Origin: Allacma fusca
Taxonomy: Eukaryota; Arthropoda; Collembola; Symphypleona; Sminthuridae
Direction of reading: 5' to 3'
Length of the DNA: 64,000 nucleotides
NCBI GenBank assembly: GCA_947179485.1
Contig: OX359247.1
Span: forward strand, 52,239,131-52,303,130
The position numbers and the translations under genes were made by a program. Shown piece by piece: positions 34,701-49,500 of this stretch; positions within the stretch are counted from its first letter, which is position 1; every line of letters starts with the position of its first letter. The notes under the pieces were generated by a model that saw only the letters and a program-made list of their open reading frames with translations, had not been told where the DNA came from and did no database searches.

Positions 34701-37700
34701 CAGTTTCAAATTGCAGTTTCAAATTGCAGTTTCAAATTGTGTTTTCAAATTGCAGTTTCAAATTGCAGTTTCAAATTGCAGTTTCAAATTGCAGTTTCAA
34801 ATTGCAGTTTCAAATTGCAGTTTCAAATTGCAGTTTCAAATTGTGTTTTCAAATTGCAGTTTTAAATTGCAGTTTCAAATTGCAGTTTCAAATTGCAGTT
34901 TCAAATAGCAGTTTCAAATAGCAGTTTCAAATTGCAGTTTCAAATTGCAGTTTCAAATTGTGTTTTCAAATTGCAGTTTCAAATTGCAGTTTCAAATTGC
35001 AGTTTCAAATTGCAGTTTCAAATTGCAGTTTCAAATTGTGTTTTCAAATTGCAGTTTCAAATTGCAGTTTCAAATTGCAGTTTCAAATTGCAGTTTCAAA
35101 TTGCAGTTTCAAATTGCAGTTTCAAATTGCAGTTTCAAATTGTGTTTTCAAATTGCAGTTTCAAATTGCAGTTTCAAATTGTGTTTTCAAATTGCAGTTT
35201 CAAATTGCAGTTTCAAATTGCAGTTTCAAATTGCAGTTTCAAATTGCAGTTTCAAATTGTGTTTTCAAATTGCAGTTTCAAATTGCAGTTTCAAATTGCA
35301 GTTTCAAATTGCAGTTTCAAATTGCAGTTTCAAATTGCAGTTTCAAATTGTGTTTTCAAATTGCAGTTTTAAATTGCAGTTTCAAATTGCAGTTTCAAAT
35401 TGTGTTTTCAAATTGCAGTTTCAAATTGCAGTTTCAAATTGCAGTTTCAAATTGCAGTTTCAAATTGTGTTTTCAAATTGCAGTTTTAAATTGCAGTTTC
35501 AAATTGCAGTTTCAAATTGCAGTTTCAAATTGTGTTTTCAAATTGCAGTTTCAAATTGCAGTTTCAAATTGCAGTTTCAAATTGCAGTTTCAAATTGCAG
35601 TTTCAAATTGCAGTTTCAAATTGCAGTTTCAAATTGCAGTTTCAAATTGCAGTTTCAAATTGCAGTTTCAAATTGCAGTTTCAAATTGCAGTTTCAAATT
35701 GCAGTTTCAAATTGCAGTTTCAAATTGTGTTTTCAAATTGCAGTTTCAAATTGCAGTTTCAAATTGTGTTTTCAAATTGCAGTTTCAAATTGCAGTTTCA
35801 AATTGCAGTTTCAAATTGCAGTTTCAAATTGCAGTTTCAAATTGCAGTTTCAAATTGCAGTTTCAAATTGTGTTTTCAAATTGTGTTTTCAAATTGCAGT
35901 TTCAAATTGCAGTTTCAAATTGCAGTTTCAAATTGCAGTTTCAAATTGCAGTTTCAAATTGCAGTTTCAAATTGCAGTTTCAAATTGCAGTTTCAAATTG
36001 CAGTTTCAAATTGCAGTTTCAAATTGCAGTTTCAAATTGCAGTTTCAAATTGCAGTTTCAAATTGCAGTTTCAAATTGCAGTTTCAAATTGCAGTTTCAA
36101 ATTGTGTTTTCAAATTGCAGTTTTAAATTGCAGTTTCAAATTGCAGTTTCAAATTGCAGTTTCAAATTGCAGTTTCAAATTGCAGTTTCAAATTGCAGTT
36201 TGAAATTGCAGTTTCAAATTGCAGTTTCAAATTGCAGTTTCAAATTGCAGTTTCAAATTGCAGTTTCAAATTGTGTTTTCAAATTGTGTTTTCAAATTGC
36301 AGTTTCAAATTGCAGTTTCAAATTGCAGTTTCAAATTGCAGTTTCAAATTGCAGTTTCAAATTGCAGTTTCAAATTGCAGTTTCAAATTGCAGTTTCAAA
36401 TTGCAGTTTCAAATTGCAGTTTCAAATTGCAGTTTCAAATTGCAGTTTCAAATTGCAGTTTCAAATTGCAGTTTCAAATTGTGTTTTCAAATTGCAGTTT
36501 CAAATTGTGTTTTCAAATTGCAGTTTCAAATTGCAGTTTCAAATTGCAGTTTCAAATTGCAGTTTCAAATTGCAGTTTCAAATTGCAGTTTCAAATTGCA
36601 GGTTCAAATTGCAGTTTCAAATTGCAGTTTCAAATTGCAGTTTCAAATTGCAGTTTCAAATTGCAGTTTCTAATTGCAGTTTCAAATTGCAGTTTCAAAT
36701 TGCAGTTTCAAATTGCAGTTTCAAATTGCAGTTTCAAATTGCAGTTTCAAATTGCAGTTTCAAATTGCAGTTTCAAATTGCAGTTTCAAATTGCAGTTTC
36801 AAATTGTGTTTTCAAATTGCAGTTTTAAATTGCAGTTTCAAATTGCAGTTTCAAATTGCAGTTTCAAATTGCAGTTTCAAATTGCAGTTTGAAATTGCAG
36901 TTTCAAATTGCAGTTTCAAATTGCAGTTTCAAATTGCAGTTTCAAATTGCAGTTTCAAATTGTGTTTTCAAATTGTGTTTTCAAATTGCAGTTTCAAATT
37001 GCAGTTTCAAATTGCAGTTTCAAATTGCAGTTTCAAATTGCAGTTTCAAATTGCAGTTTCAAATTGCAGTTTCAAATTGCAGTTTCAAATTGCAGTTTCA
37101 AATTGCAGTTTCAAATTGTGTTTTCAAATTGCAGTTTCAAATTGCAGTTTCAAATTGTGTTTTCAAATTGCAGTTTCAAATTGCAGTTTCAAATTGCAGT
37201 TTCAAATTGCAGTTTCAAATTGCAGTTTCAAATTGCAGTTTCAAATTGCAGTTTCAAATTGCAGTTTCAAATTGCAGTTTCAAATTGCAGTTTCAAATTG
37301 CAGTTTCAAATTGCAGTTTCTAATTGCAGTTTCAAATTGCAGTTTCAAATTGCAGTTTCAAATTGCAGTTTCAAATTGCAGTTTCAAATTGCAGTTTCAA
37401 ATTGCAGTTTCAAATTGCAGTTTCAAATTGCAGTTTCAAATTGCAGTTTCAAATTGCAGTTTCAAATTGCAGTTTCAAATTGCAGTTAAAAATTGCATTT
37501 TCAAATTGCAGTTTCAAATTGTGTTTTCAAATTGCAGTTTTAAATTGCAGTTTCAAATTGCAGTTTCAAATTGCAGTTTCAAATTGCAGTTTCAAATTGC
37601 AGTTTCAAATTGCAGTTTCAAATTGCAGTTTCAAATTGCAGTTTCAAATTGCAGTTTCAAATTGCAGTTTCAAATTGTGTTTTCAAATTGTGTTTTCAAA

Positions 37701-40560
37701 TTGCAGTTTCAAATTGCAGTTTCAAATTGCAGTTTCAAATTGCAGTTTCAAATTGCAGTTTCAAATTGCAGTTTCAAATTGCAGTTTCAAATTGCAGTTT
37801 CAAATTGCAGTTTCAAATTGCAGTTTCAAATTGTGTTTTCAAATTGCAGTTTTAAATTGCAGTTTCAAATTGCAGTTTCAAATTGTGTTTTCAAATTGCA
37901 GTTTCAAATTGCAGTTTCAAATTGCAGTTTCAAATTGCAGTTTCAAATTGCAGTTTCAAATTGTGTTTTCAAATTGCAGTTTTAAATTGCAGTTTCAAAT
38001 TGCGGTTTAAATTGCAGTTTCAAATTGTGTTTTCAAATTGCAGTTTCAAATTGCAGTTTCAAATTGCAGTTTCAAATTGCAGTTTCAAATTGCAGTTTCA
38101 AATTGCAGTTTCAAATTGCAGTTTCAAATTGCAGTTTCAAATTGCAGTTTCAAATTGCAGTTTCAAATTGCAGTTTCAAATTGCAGTTTCAAATTGCAGT
38201 TTCAAATTGCAGTTTCAAATTGCAGTTTCAAATTGCAGTTTCAAATTGTGTTTTCAAATTGCAGTTTCAAATTGCAGTTTCAAATTGCAGTTTCAAATTG
38301 TGTTTTCAAATTGCAGTTTCAAATTGCAGTTTCAAATTGCAGTTTCAAATTGCAGTTTCAAATTGCAGTTTCAAATTGCAGTTTCAAATTGCAGTTTCAA
38401 ATTGTGTTTTCAAATTGTGTTTTCAAATTGCAGTTTCAAATTGCAGTTTCAAATTGCAGTTTCAAATTGCAGTTTCAAATTGCAGTTTCAAATTGCAGTT
38501 TCAAATTGCAGTTTCAAATTGCAGTTTCAAATTGCAGTTTCAAATTGCAGTTTCAAATTGCAGTTTCAAATTGCAGTTTCAAATTGCAGTTTCAAATTGC
38601 AGTTTCAAATTGCAGTTTCAAATTGCAGTTTCAAATTGCAGTTTCAAATTGTGTTTTCAAATTGCAGTTTTAAATTGCAGTTTCAAATTGCAGTTTCAAA
38701 TTGCAGTTTCAAATTGCAGTTTCAAATTGCAGTTTCAAATTGCAGTTTCAAATTGCAGTTTCAAATTGCAGTTTCAAATTGCAGTTTCAAATTGCAGTTT
38801 CAAATTGTGTTTTCAAATTGTGTTTTCAAATTGCAGTTTCAAATTGCAGTTTCAAATTGCAGTTTCAAATTGCAGTTTCAAATTGCAGTTTCAAATTGCA
38901 GTTTCAAATTGCAGTTTCAAATTGCAGTTTCAAATTGCAGTTTCAAATTGCAGTTTCAAATTGCAGTTTCAAATTGTGTTTTCAAATTGCAGTTTCAAAT
39001 TGCAGTTTCAAATTGCAGTTTCAAATTGCAGTTTCAAATTGCAGTTTCAAATTGTGTTTTCAAATTGCAGTTTCAAATTGCAGTTTCAAATTGCAGTTTC
39101 AAATTGCAGTTTCAAATTGCAGTTTCAAATTGCAGTTTCAAATTGCAGTTTCAAATTGCAGTTTCAAATTGCAGTTTCAAATTGCAGTTTCAAATTGCAG
39201 TTTCAAATTGCAGTTTCAAATTGCAGTTTCAAATTGCAGTTTCAAATTGCAGTTTCAAATTGCAGTTTCAAATTGCAGTTTTAAATTGCAGTTTCAAATT
39301 GCAGTTTCAAATTGCAGTTTCAAATTGTGTTTTCAAATTGTGTTTTCAAATTGCAGTTTCAAATTGCAGTTTCAAATTGCAGTTTCAAATTGCAGTTTCA
39401 AATTGCAGTTTCAAATTGCAGTTTCAAATTGCAGTTTCAAATTGCAGTTTCAAATTGCAGTTTCAAATTGCAGTTTCAAATTGCAGTTTCAAATTGTGTT
39501 TTCAAATTGCAGTTTCAAATTGCAGTTTCAAATTGCAGTTTCAAATTGCAGTTTCAAATTGCAGTTTCAAATTGTGTTTTCAAATTGCAGTTTCAAATTG
39601 CAGTTTCAAATTGCAGTTTCAAATTGCAGTTTCAAATTGCAGTTTCAAATTGCAGTTTCAAATTGCAGTTTCAAATTGCAGTTTCAAATTGCAGTTTCAA
39701 ATTGCAGTTTCAAATTGCAGTTTCAAATTGCAGTTTCAAATTGCAGTTTCAAATTGCAGTTTCAAATTGCAGTTTCAAATTGCAGTTTCAAATTGCAGTT
39801 TCAAATTGCAGTTTCAAATTGTGTTTTCAAATTGCAGTTTTAAATTGCAGTTTCAAATTGCAGTTTCAAATTGTGTTTTCAAATTGCAGTTTCAAATTGC
39901 AGTTTCAAATTGCAGTTTCAAATTGCAGTTTCAAATTGTGTTTTCAAATTGCAGTTTTAAATTGCAGTTTCAAATTGCAGTTTCAAATTGCAGTTTCAAA
40001 TTGTGTTTTCAAATTGCAGTTTCAAATTGCAGTTTCAAATTGCAGTTTCAAATTGCAGTTTCAAATTGCAGTTTCAAATTGCAGTTTCAAATTGCAGTTT
40101 CAAATTGCAGTTTCAAATTGCAGTTTCAAATTGCAGTTTCAAATTGCAGTTTCAAATTGCAGTTTCAAATTGCAGTTTCAAATTGCAGTTTCAAATTGTG
40201 TTTTCAAATTGCAGTTTCAAATTGCAGTTTCAAATTGCAGTTTCAAATTGCAGTTTCAAATTGCAGTTTCAAATTGTGTTTTCAAATTGCAGTTTCAAAT
40301 TGCAGTTTCAAATTGCAGTTTCAAATTGCAGTTTCAAATTGCAGTTTCAAATTGCAGTTTCAAATTGTGTTTTCAAATTGCAGTTTCAAATTGCAGTTTC
40401 AAATTGCAGTTTCAAATTGCAGTTTCAAATTGCAGTTTCAAATTGCAGTTTCAAATTGCAGTTTCAAATTGTGTTTTCAAATTGCAGTTTCAAATTGCAG
40501 TTTCAAATTGCAGTTTCAAATTGCAGTTTCAAATTGTGTTTTCAAATTGCAGTTTTAAAT
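31740..40560 (+). repeat. tgtttt domain, middle part
   Basis: tgtttt units spaced by runs of consensus units dominate. From about 33150 on, a tgtttt unit directly followed by a gttttaaa unit (gtgttttcaaattgcag, then ttttaaa) recurs dozens of times, and doublets of adjacent tgtttt units recur near 35872, 36274, 36963, 37679, 38404, 38812 and 39326. A small 39-bp duplication is visible at 33671-33725 (aaatggcagtttgaaa twice). The region 36198-36670 matches 36887-37320 at an offset of 689 falling to 650 bp. A 12-bp unit occurs near 38005. Confidence 0.75.
32270..33110 (+). repeat. Segmental duplication partner B
   Basis: Second copy of the 29050-29900 block. It has the full-length unit where partner A lacks one base, gcaattt in place of gcagttt after aaatgg near 32710, and a difference of one unit in length. 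The gcat/ggag island at 30786-31730 lies between the two copies. Confidence 0.8.
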
Positions 40561-40585
40561 TGCAGTTTCAAATTGCAGTTTCAAA

Positions 40586-43500
40586 TAGCAGTTTCAAATA
40601 GCAGTTTCAAATAGCAGTTTCAAATAGCAGTTTCAAATTGCAGTTTCAAATTGCAGTTTCAAATTGCAGTTTCAAATTGCAGTTTCAAATTGCAGTTTCA
40701 AATTGCAGTTTCAAATTGTGTTTTCAAATTGCAGTTTCAAATTGCAGTTTCAAATTGCAGTTTCAAATTGTGTTTTCAAATTGCAGTTTTAAATTGCAGT
40801 TTCAAATTGCAGTTTCAAATAGCAGTTTCAAATAGCAGTTTCAAATAGCAGTTTCAAATTGCAGTTTCAAATTGTGTTTTCAAATTGCAGTTTCAAATTG
40901 CAGTTTCAAATTGCAGTTTCAAATTGCAGTTTCAAATTGCAGTTTCAAATTGCAGTTTCAAATTGCAGTTTCAAATTGTGTTTTCAAATTGCAGTTTCAA
41001 ATTGCAGTTTCAAATTGCAGTTTCAAATTGCAGTTTCAAATTGCAGTTTCAAATTGTGTTTTCAAATTGCAGTTTCAAATTGCAGTTTCAAATTGCAGTT
41101 TCAAATTGCAGTTTCAAATTGCAGTTTCAAATTGCAGTTTCAAATTGCAGTTTCAAATTGCAGTTTCAAATTGCAGTTTCAAATTGCAGTTTCAAATTGC
41201 AGTTTCAAATTGCAGTTTCAAATTGCAGTTTCAAATTGCAGTTTCAAATTGCAGTTTCAAATTGCAGTTTCAAATTGCAGTTTCAAATTGCAGTTTCAAA
41301 TTGTGTTTTCAAATTGCAGTTTTAAATTGCAGTTTCAAATTGCAGTTTCAAATTGTGTTTTCAAATTGCAGTTTCAAATTGCAGTTTCAAATTGCAGTTT
41401 CAAATTGCAGTTTCAAATTGTGTTTTCAAATTGCAGTTTTGAATTGCAGTTTCAAATTGCAGTTTCAAATTGCAGTTTCAAATTGTGTTTTCAAATTGCA
41501 GTTTCAAATTGCAGTTTCAAATTGCAGTTTCAAATTGCAGTTTCAAATTGCAGTTTCAAATTGCAGTTTCAAATTGCAGTTTCAAATTGCAGTTTCAAAT
41601 TGCAGTTTCAAATTGCAGTTTCAAATTGCAGTTTCAAATTGCAGTTTCAAATTGTGTTTTCAAATTGCAGTTTCAAATTGCAGTTTCAAATTGCAGTTTC
41701 AAATTGCAGTTTCAAATTGCAGTTTCAAATTGCAGTTTCAAATTGCAGTTTCAAATTGTGTTTTCAAATTGCAGTTTCAAATTGCAGTTTCAAATTGCAG
41801 TTTCAAATTGCAGTTTCAAATTGCAGTTTCAAATTGTGTTTTCAAATTGCAGTTTCAAATTGCAGTTTCAAATTGCAGTTTCAAATTGCAGTTTCAAATT
41901 GCAGTTTCAAATTGCAGTTTCAAATTGTGTTTTCAAATTGCAGTTTCAAATTGCAGTTTCAAATTGCAGTTTCAAATTGCAGTTTCAAATTGCAGTTTCA
42001 AATTGCAGTTTCAAATTGCAGTTTCAAATTGCAGTTTCAAATTGTGTTTTCAAATTGCAGTTTCAAATTGCAGTTTCAAATTGCAGTTTCAAATTGCAGT
42101 TTCAAATTGTGTTTTCAAATTGCAGTTTTAAATTGCAGTTTCAAATTGCAGTTTCAAATAGCAGTTTCAAATAGCAGTTTCAAATAGCAGTTTCAAATAG
42201 CAGTTTCAAATTGTGTTTTCAAATTGCAGTTTCAAATTGCAGTTTCAAATTGCAGTTTCAAATTGCAGTTTCAAATTGCAGTTTCAAATTGCAGTTTCAA
42301 ATTGCAGTTTCAAATTGCAGTTTCAAATTGCAGTTTCAAATTGCAGTTTCAAATTGCAGTTTCAAATTGTGTTTTCAAATTGCAGTTTCAAATTGCAGTT
42401 TCAAATTGCAGTTTCAAATTGTGTTTTCAAATTGCAGTTTCAAATTGCAGTTTCAAATTGCAGTTTCAAATAGCAGTTTCAAATAGCAGTTTCAAATAGC
42501 AGTTTCAAATTGCAGTTTCAAATTGTGTTTTCAAATTGCAGTTTCAAATTGCAGTTTCAAATTGCAGTTTCAAATTGCAGTTTCAAATTGCAGTTTCAAA
42601 TTGCAGTTTCAAATTGCAGTTTCAAATTGTGTTTTCAAATTGCAGTTTCAAATTGCAGTTTCAAATTGCAGTTTCAAATTGCAGTTTCAAATTGCAGTTT
42701 CAAATTGTGTTTTCAAATTGCAGTTTCAAATTGCAGTTTCAAATTGCAGTTTCAAATTGCAGTTTCAAATTGCAGTTTCAAATTGCAGTTTCAAATTGCA
42801 GTTTCAAATTGCAGTTTCAAATTGCAGTTTCAAATTGCAGTTTCAAATTGCAGTTTCAAATTGCAGTTTCAAATTGCAGTTTCAAATTGCAGTTTCAAAT
42901 TGCAGTTTCAAATTGCAGTTTCAAATTGCAGTTTCAAATTGCAGTTTCAAATTGTGTTTTCAAATTGCAGTTTTAAATTGCAGTTTCAAATTGCAGTTTC
43001 AAATTGTGTTTTCAAATTGCAGTTTCAAATTGCAGTTTCAAATTGCAGTTTCAAATTGCAGTTTCAAATTGCAGTTTCAAATTGTGTTTTCAAATTGCAG
43101 TTTTAAATTGCAGTTTCAAATTGCAGTTTCAAATTGCAGTTTCAAATTGTGTTTTCAAATTGCAGTTTCAAATTGCAGTTTCAAATTGCAGTTTCAAATT
43201 GCAGTTTCAAATTGCAGTTTCAAATTGCAGTTTCAAATTGCAGTTTCAAATTGCAGTTTCAAATTGCAGTTTCAAATTGCAGTTTCAAATTGCAGTTTCA
43301 AATTGCAGTTTCAAATTGTGTTTTCAAATTGCAGTTTCAAATTGCAGTTTCAAATTGCAGTTTCAAATTGCAGTTTCAAATTGCAGTTTCAAATTGTGTT
43401 TTCAAATTGCAGTTTCAAATTGCAGTTTCAAATTGCAGTTTCAAATTGCAGTTTCAAATTGCAGTTTCAAATTGCAGTTTCAAATTGTGTTTTCAAATTG

Positions 43501-46500
43501 CAGTTTCAAATTGCAGTTTCAAATTGCAGTTTCAAATTGCAGTTTCAAATTGCAGTTTCAAATTGCAGTTTCAAATTGCAGTTTCAAATTGCAGTTTCAA
43601 ATTGCAGTTTCAAATTGTGTTTTCAAATTGCAGTTTCAAATTGCAGTTTCAAATTGCAGTTTCAAATTGCAGTTTCAAATTGTGTTTTCAAATTGCAGTT
43701 TTAAATTGCAGTTTCAAATTGCAGTTTCAAATAGCAGTTTCAAATAGCAGTTTCAAATAGCAGTTTCAAATAGCAGTTTCAAATTGTGTTTTCAAATTGC
43801 AGTTTCAAATTGCAGTTTCAAATTGCAGTTTCAAATTGCAGTTTCAAATTGCAGTTTCAAATTGCAGTTTCAAATTGCAGTTTCAAATTGCAGTTTCAAA
43901 TTGCAGTTTCAAATTGCAGTTTCAAATTGCAGTTTCAAATTGTGTTTTCAAATTGCAGTTTCAAATTGCAGTTTCAAATTGCAGTTTCAAATTGTGTTTT
44001 CAAATTGCAGTTTTAAATTGCAGTTTCAAATTGCAGTTTCAAATAGCAGTTTCAAATAGCAGTTTCAAATAGCAGTTTCAAATTGCAGTTTCAAATTGTG
44101 TTTTCAAATTGCAGTTTCAAATTGCAGTTTCAAATTGCAGTTTCAAATTGCAGTTTCAAATTGCAGTTTCAAATTGCAGTTTCAAATTGCAGTTTCAAAT
44201 TGCAGTTTCAAATTGCAGTTTCAAATTGCAGTTTCAAATTGCAGTTTCAAATTGCAGTTTCAAATTGCAGTTTCAAATTGCAGTTTCAAATTGCAGTTTC
44301 AAATTGCAGTTTCAAATTGCAGTTTCAAATTGTGTTTTCAAATTGCAGTTTTAAATTGCAGTTTCAAATTGCAGTTTCAAATTGTGTTTTCAAATTGCAG
44401 TTTCAAATTGCAGTTTCAAATTGCAGTTTCAAATTGCAGTTTCAAATTGCAGTTTCAAATTGCAGTTTAAATTGTGTTTTCAAATTGCAGTTTCAAATTG
44501 CAGTTTCAAATTGCAGTTTCAAATTGCAGTTTCAAATTGTGTTTTCAAATTGCAGTTTCAAATTGCAGTTTCAAATTGCAGTTTCAAATTGCAGTTTCAA
44601 ATTGCAGTTTCAAATTGCAGTTTCAAATTGCAGCTTCAAATTGTGTTTTCAAATTGCAGTTTCAAATTGCAGTTTCAAATTGCAGTTTCAAATTGCAGTT
44701 TCAAATTGTGTTTTCAAATTGCAGTTTCAAATTGCAGTTTCAAATTGCAGTTTCAAATTGCAGTTTCAAATTGTGTTTTCAAATTGCAGTTTCAAATTGC
44801 AGTTTCAAATTGCAGTTTCAAATTGCAGTTTCAAATTGCAGTTTCAAATTGTGTTTTCAAATTGCAGTTTCAAATTGCAGTTTCAAATTGCAGTTTCAAA
44901 TTGTGTTTTCAAATTGCAGTTTCAAATTGCAGTTTCAAATTGCAGTTTCAAATTGCAGTTTCAAATTGCAGTTTCAAATTGCAGTTTCAAATTGCAGTTT
45001 CAAATTGCAGTTTCAAATTGCAGTTTCAAATTGTGTTTTCAAATTGCAGTTTCAAATTGCAGTTTCAAATTGTGTTTTCAAATTGCAGTTTCAAATTGCA
45101 GTTTCAAATTGCAGTTTCAAATTGCAGTTTCAAATTGTGTTTTCAAATTGCAGTTTCAAATTGCAGTTTCAAATTGCAGTTTCAAATTGTGTTTTCAAAT
45201 TGCAGTTTCAAATTGCAGTTTCAAATTGTGTTTTCAAATTGCAGTTTCAAATTGCAGTTTCAAATTGCAGTTTCAAATTGCAGTTTCAAATTGCAGTTTC
45301 AAATTGCAGTTTCAAATTGCAGTTTCAAATTGCAGTTTCAAATTGCAGTTTCAAATTGCAGTTTCAAATTGCAGTTTCAAATTGCAGTTTCAAATTGCAG
45401 TTTCAAATTGTGTTTTCAAATTGCAGTTTCAAATTGCAGTTTCAAATTGCAGTTTCAAATTGCAGTTTCAAATTGCAGTTTCAAATTGCAGTTTCAAATT
45501 GTGTTTTCAAATTGCAGTTTTAAATTGCAGTTTCAAATTGCAGTTTCAAATTGCAGTTTCAAATAGCAGTTTCAAATTATAGTTTCAAATTGCAGTTTCA
45601 AATTGCAGTTTCAAATTGTGTTTTCAAATTGCAGTTTCAAATTGCAGTTTCAAATTGCAGTTTCAAATTGCAGTTTCAAATTGTGTTTTCAAATTGCAGT
45701 TTCAAATTGCAGTTTCAAATTGCAGTTTCAAATTGCAGTTTCAAATTGCAGTTTCAAATTGCAGTTTCAAATTGTGTTTTCAAATTGCAGTTTCAAATTG
45801 CAGTTGTAAATTGTGTTTTCAAATTGCAGTTTCAAATTGCAGTTTCAAATTGTGTTTTCAAATTGCAGTTTCAAATTGCAGTTTCAAATTGCAGTTTCAA
45901 ATTGCAGTTTCAAATTGCAGTTTCAAATTGCAGTTTCAAATTGCAGTTTCAAATTGCAGTTTCAAATTGTGTTTTCAAATTGCAGTTTTAAATTGCAGTT
46001 TCAAATTGCAGTTTCAAATTGTGTTTTCAAATTGTGTTTTCAAATTGCAGTTTCAAATTGCAGTTTCAAATTGCAGTTTCAAATTGCAGTTTCAAATTGC
46101 AGTTTCAAATTGCAGTTTCAAATTGCAGTTTCAAATTGCAGTTTCAAATTGCAGCTTCAAATTGTGTTTTCAAATTGCAGTTTCAAATTGCAGTTTCAAA
46201 TTGCAGTTTCAAATTGCAGTTTCAAATTGTGTTTTCAAATTGCAGTTTCAAATTGCAGTTTCAAATTGTGTTTTCAAATTGCAGTTTCAAATTGCAGTTT
46301 CAAATTGCAGTTTCAAATTGCAGTTTCAAATTGCAGTTTCAAATTGCAGTTTCAAATTGCAGTTTCAAATTGCAGTTTCAAATTGCAGTTTCAAATTGCA
46401 GTTTCAAATTGCAGTTTCAAATTGCAGTTTCAAATTGTGTTTTCAAATTGCAGTTTCAAATTGCAGTTTCAAATTGCAGTTTCAAATTGCAGTTTCAAAT

Positions 46501-49500
46501 TGCAGTTTCAAATTGTGTTTTCAAATTGCAGTTTCAAATTGCAGTTTCAAATTGCAGTTTCAAATTGCAGTTTCAAATTGCAGTTTCAAATTGCAGTTTC
46601 AAATTGTGTTTTCAAATTGCAGTTTCAAATTGCAGTTTCAAATTGCAGTTTCAAATTGCAGTTTCAAATTGCAGTTTCAAATTGCAGTTTCAAATTGCAG
46701 TTTCAAATTGCAGTTTCAAATTGCAGTTTCAAATTGTGTTTTCAAATTGCAGTTTCAAATTGCAGTTTCAAATTGCAGTTTCAAATTGCAGTTTCAAATT
46801 GTGTTTTCAAATTGCAGTTTTAAATTGCAGTTTCAAATTGCAGTTTCAAATAGCAGTTTCAAATAGCAGTTTCAAATAGCAGTTTCAAATAGCAGTTTCA
46901 AATTGTGTTTTCAAATTGCAGTTTCAAATTGCAGTTTCAAATTGCAGTTTCAAATTGCAGTTTCAAATTGCAGTTTCAAATTGCAGTTTCAAATTGCAGT
47001 TTCAAATTGCAGTTTCAAATTGCAGTTTCAAATTGCAGTTTCAAATTGCAGTTTCAAATTGTGTTTTCAAATTGCAGTTTCAAATTGCAGTTTCAAATTG
47101 CAGTTTCAAATTGTGTTTTCAAATTGCAGTTTTAAATTGCAGTTTCAAATTGCAGTTTCAAATAGCAGTTTCAAATAGCAGTTTCAAATAGCAGTTTCAA
47201 ATTGCAGTTTCAAATTGTGTTTTCAAATTGCAGTTTCAAATTGCAGTTTCAAATTGCAGTTTCAAATTGCAGTTTCAAATTGCAGTTTCAAATTGCAGTT
47301 TCAAATTGCAGTTTCAAATTGCAGTTTCAAATTGCAGTTTCAAATTGCAGTTTCAAATTGCAGTTTCAAATTGCAGTTTCAAATTGCAGTTTCAAATTGC
47401 AGTTTCAAATTGCAGTTTCAAATTGCAGTTTCAAATTGTGTTTTCAAATTGCAGTTTTAAATTGCAGTTTCAAATTGCAGTTTCAAATTGTGTTTTCAAA
47501 TTGCAGTTTCAAATTGCAGTTTCAAATTGCAGTTTCAAATTGCAGTTTCAAATTGCAGTTTCAAATTGCAGTTTAAATTGTGTTTTCAAATTGCAGTTTC
47601 AAATTGCAGTTTCAAATTGCAGTTTCAAATTGCAGTTTCAAATTGTGTTTTCAAATTGCAGTTTCAAATTGCAGTTTCAAATTGCAGTTTCAAATTGCAG
47701 TTTCAAATTGCAGTTTCAAATTGCAGTTTCAAATTGCAGCTTCAAATTGTGTTTTCAAATTGCAGTTTCAAATTGCAGTTTCAAATTGCAGTTTCAAATT
47801 GCAGTTTCAAATTGTGTTTTCAAATTGCAGTTTCAAATTGCAGTTTCAAATTGCAGTTTCAAATTGCAGTTTCAAATTGTGTTTTCAAATTGCAGTTTCA
47901 AATTGCAGTTTCAAATTGCAGTTTCAAATTGCAGTTTCAAATTGCAGTTTCAAATTGTGTTTTCAAATTGCAGTTTCAAATTGCAGTTTCAAATTGCAGT
48001 TTCAAATTGTGTTTTCAAATTGCAGTTTCAAATTGCAGTTTCAAATTGCAGTTTCAAATTGCAGTTTCAAATTGCAGTTTCAAATTGCAGTTTCAAATTG
48101 CAGTTTCAAATTGCAGTTTCAAATTGCAGTTTCAAATTGTGTTTTCAAATTGCAGTTTCAAATTGCAGTTTCAAATTGTGTTTTCAAATTGCAGTTTCAA
48201 ATTGCAGTTTCAAATTGCAGTTTCAAATTGCAGTTTCAAATTGTGTTTTCAAATTGCAGTTTCAAATTGCAGTTTCAAATTGCAGTTTCAAATTGTGTTT
48301 TCAAATTGCAGTTTCAAATTGCAGTTTCAAATTGTGTTTTCAAATTGCAGTTTCAAATTGCAGTTTCAAATTGCAGTTTCAAATTGCAGTTTCAAATTGC
48401 AGTTTCAAATTGCAGTTTCAAATTGCAGTTTCAAATTGCAGTTTCAAATTGCAGTTTCAAATTGCAGTTTCAAATTGCAGTTTCAAATTGCAGTTTCAAA
48501 TTGCAGTTTCAAATTGTGTTTTCAAATTGCAGTTTCAAATTGCAGTTTCAAATTGCAGTTTCAAATTGCAGTTTCAAATTGCAGTTTCAAATTGCAGTTT
48601 CAAATTGTGTTTTCAAATTGCAGTTTTAAATTGCAGTTTCAAATTGCAGTTTCAAATTGCAGTTTCAAATAGCAGTTTCAAATTATAGTTTCAAATTGCA
48701 GTTTCAAATTGCAGTTTCAAATTGTGTTTTCAAATTGCAGTTTCAAATTGCAGTTTCAAATTGCAGTTTCAAATTGCAGTTTCAAATTGTGTTTTCAAAT
48801 TGCAGTTTCAAATTGCAGTTTCAAATTGCAGTTTCAAATTGCAGTTTCAAATTGCAGTTTCAAATTGCAGTTTCAAATTGTGTTTTCAAATTGCAGTTTC
48901 AAATTGCAGTTGTAAATTGTGTTTTCAAATTGCAGTTTCAAATTGCAGTTTCAAATTGTGTTTTCAAATTGCAGTTTCAAATTGCAGTTTCAAATTGCAG
49001 TTTCAAATTGCAGTTTCAAATTGCAGTTTCAAATTGCAGTTTCAAATTGCAGTTTCAAATTGCAGTTTCAAATTGTGTTTTCAAATTGCAGTTTTAAATT
49101 GCAGTTTCAAATTGCAGTTTCAAATTGTGTTTTCAAATTGTGTTTTCAAATTGCAGTTTCAAATTGCAGTTTCAAATTGCAGTTTCAAATTGCAGTTTCA
49201 AATTGCAGTTTCAAATTGCAGTTTCAAATTGCAGTTTCAAATTGCAGTTTCAAATTGCAGCTTCAAATTGTGTTTTCAAATTGCAGTTTCAAATTGCAGT
49301 TTCAAATTGCAGTTTCAAATTGCAGTTTCAAATTGTGTTTTCAAATTGCAGTTTCAAATTGCAGTTTCAAATTGCAGTTTCAAATTGCAGTTTCAAATTG
49401 TGTTTTCAAATTGCAGTTTCAAATTGCAGTTTCAAATTGCAGTTTCAAATTGCAGTTTCAAATTGCAGTTTCAAATTGTGTTTTCAAATTGCAGTTTCAA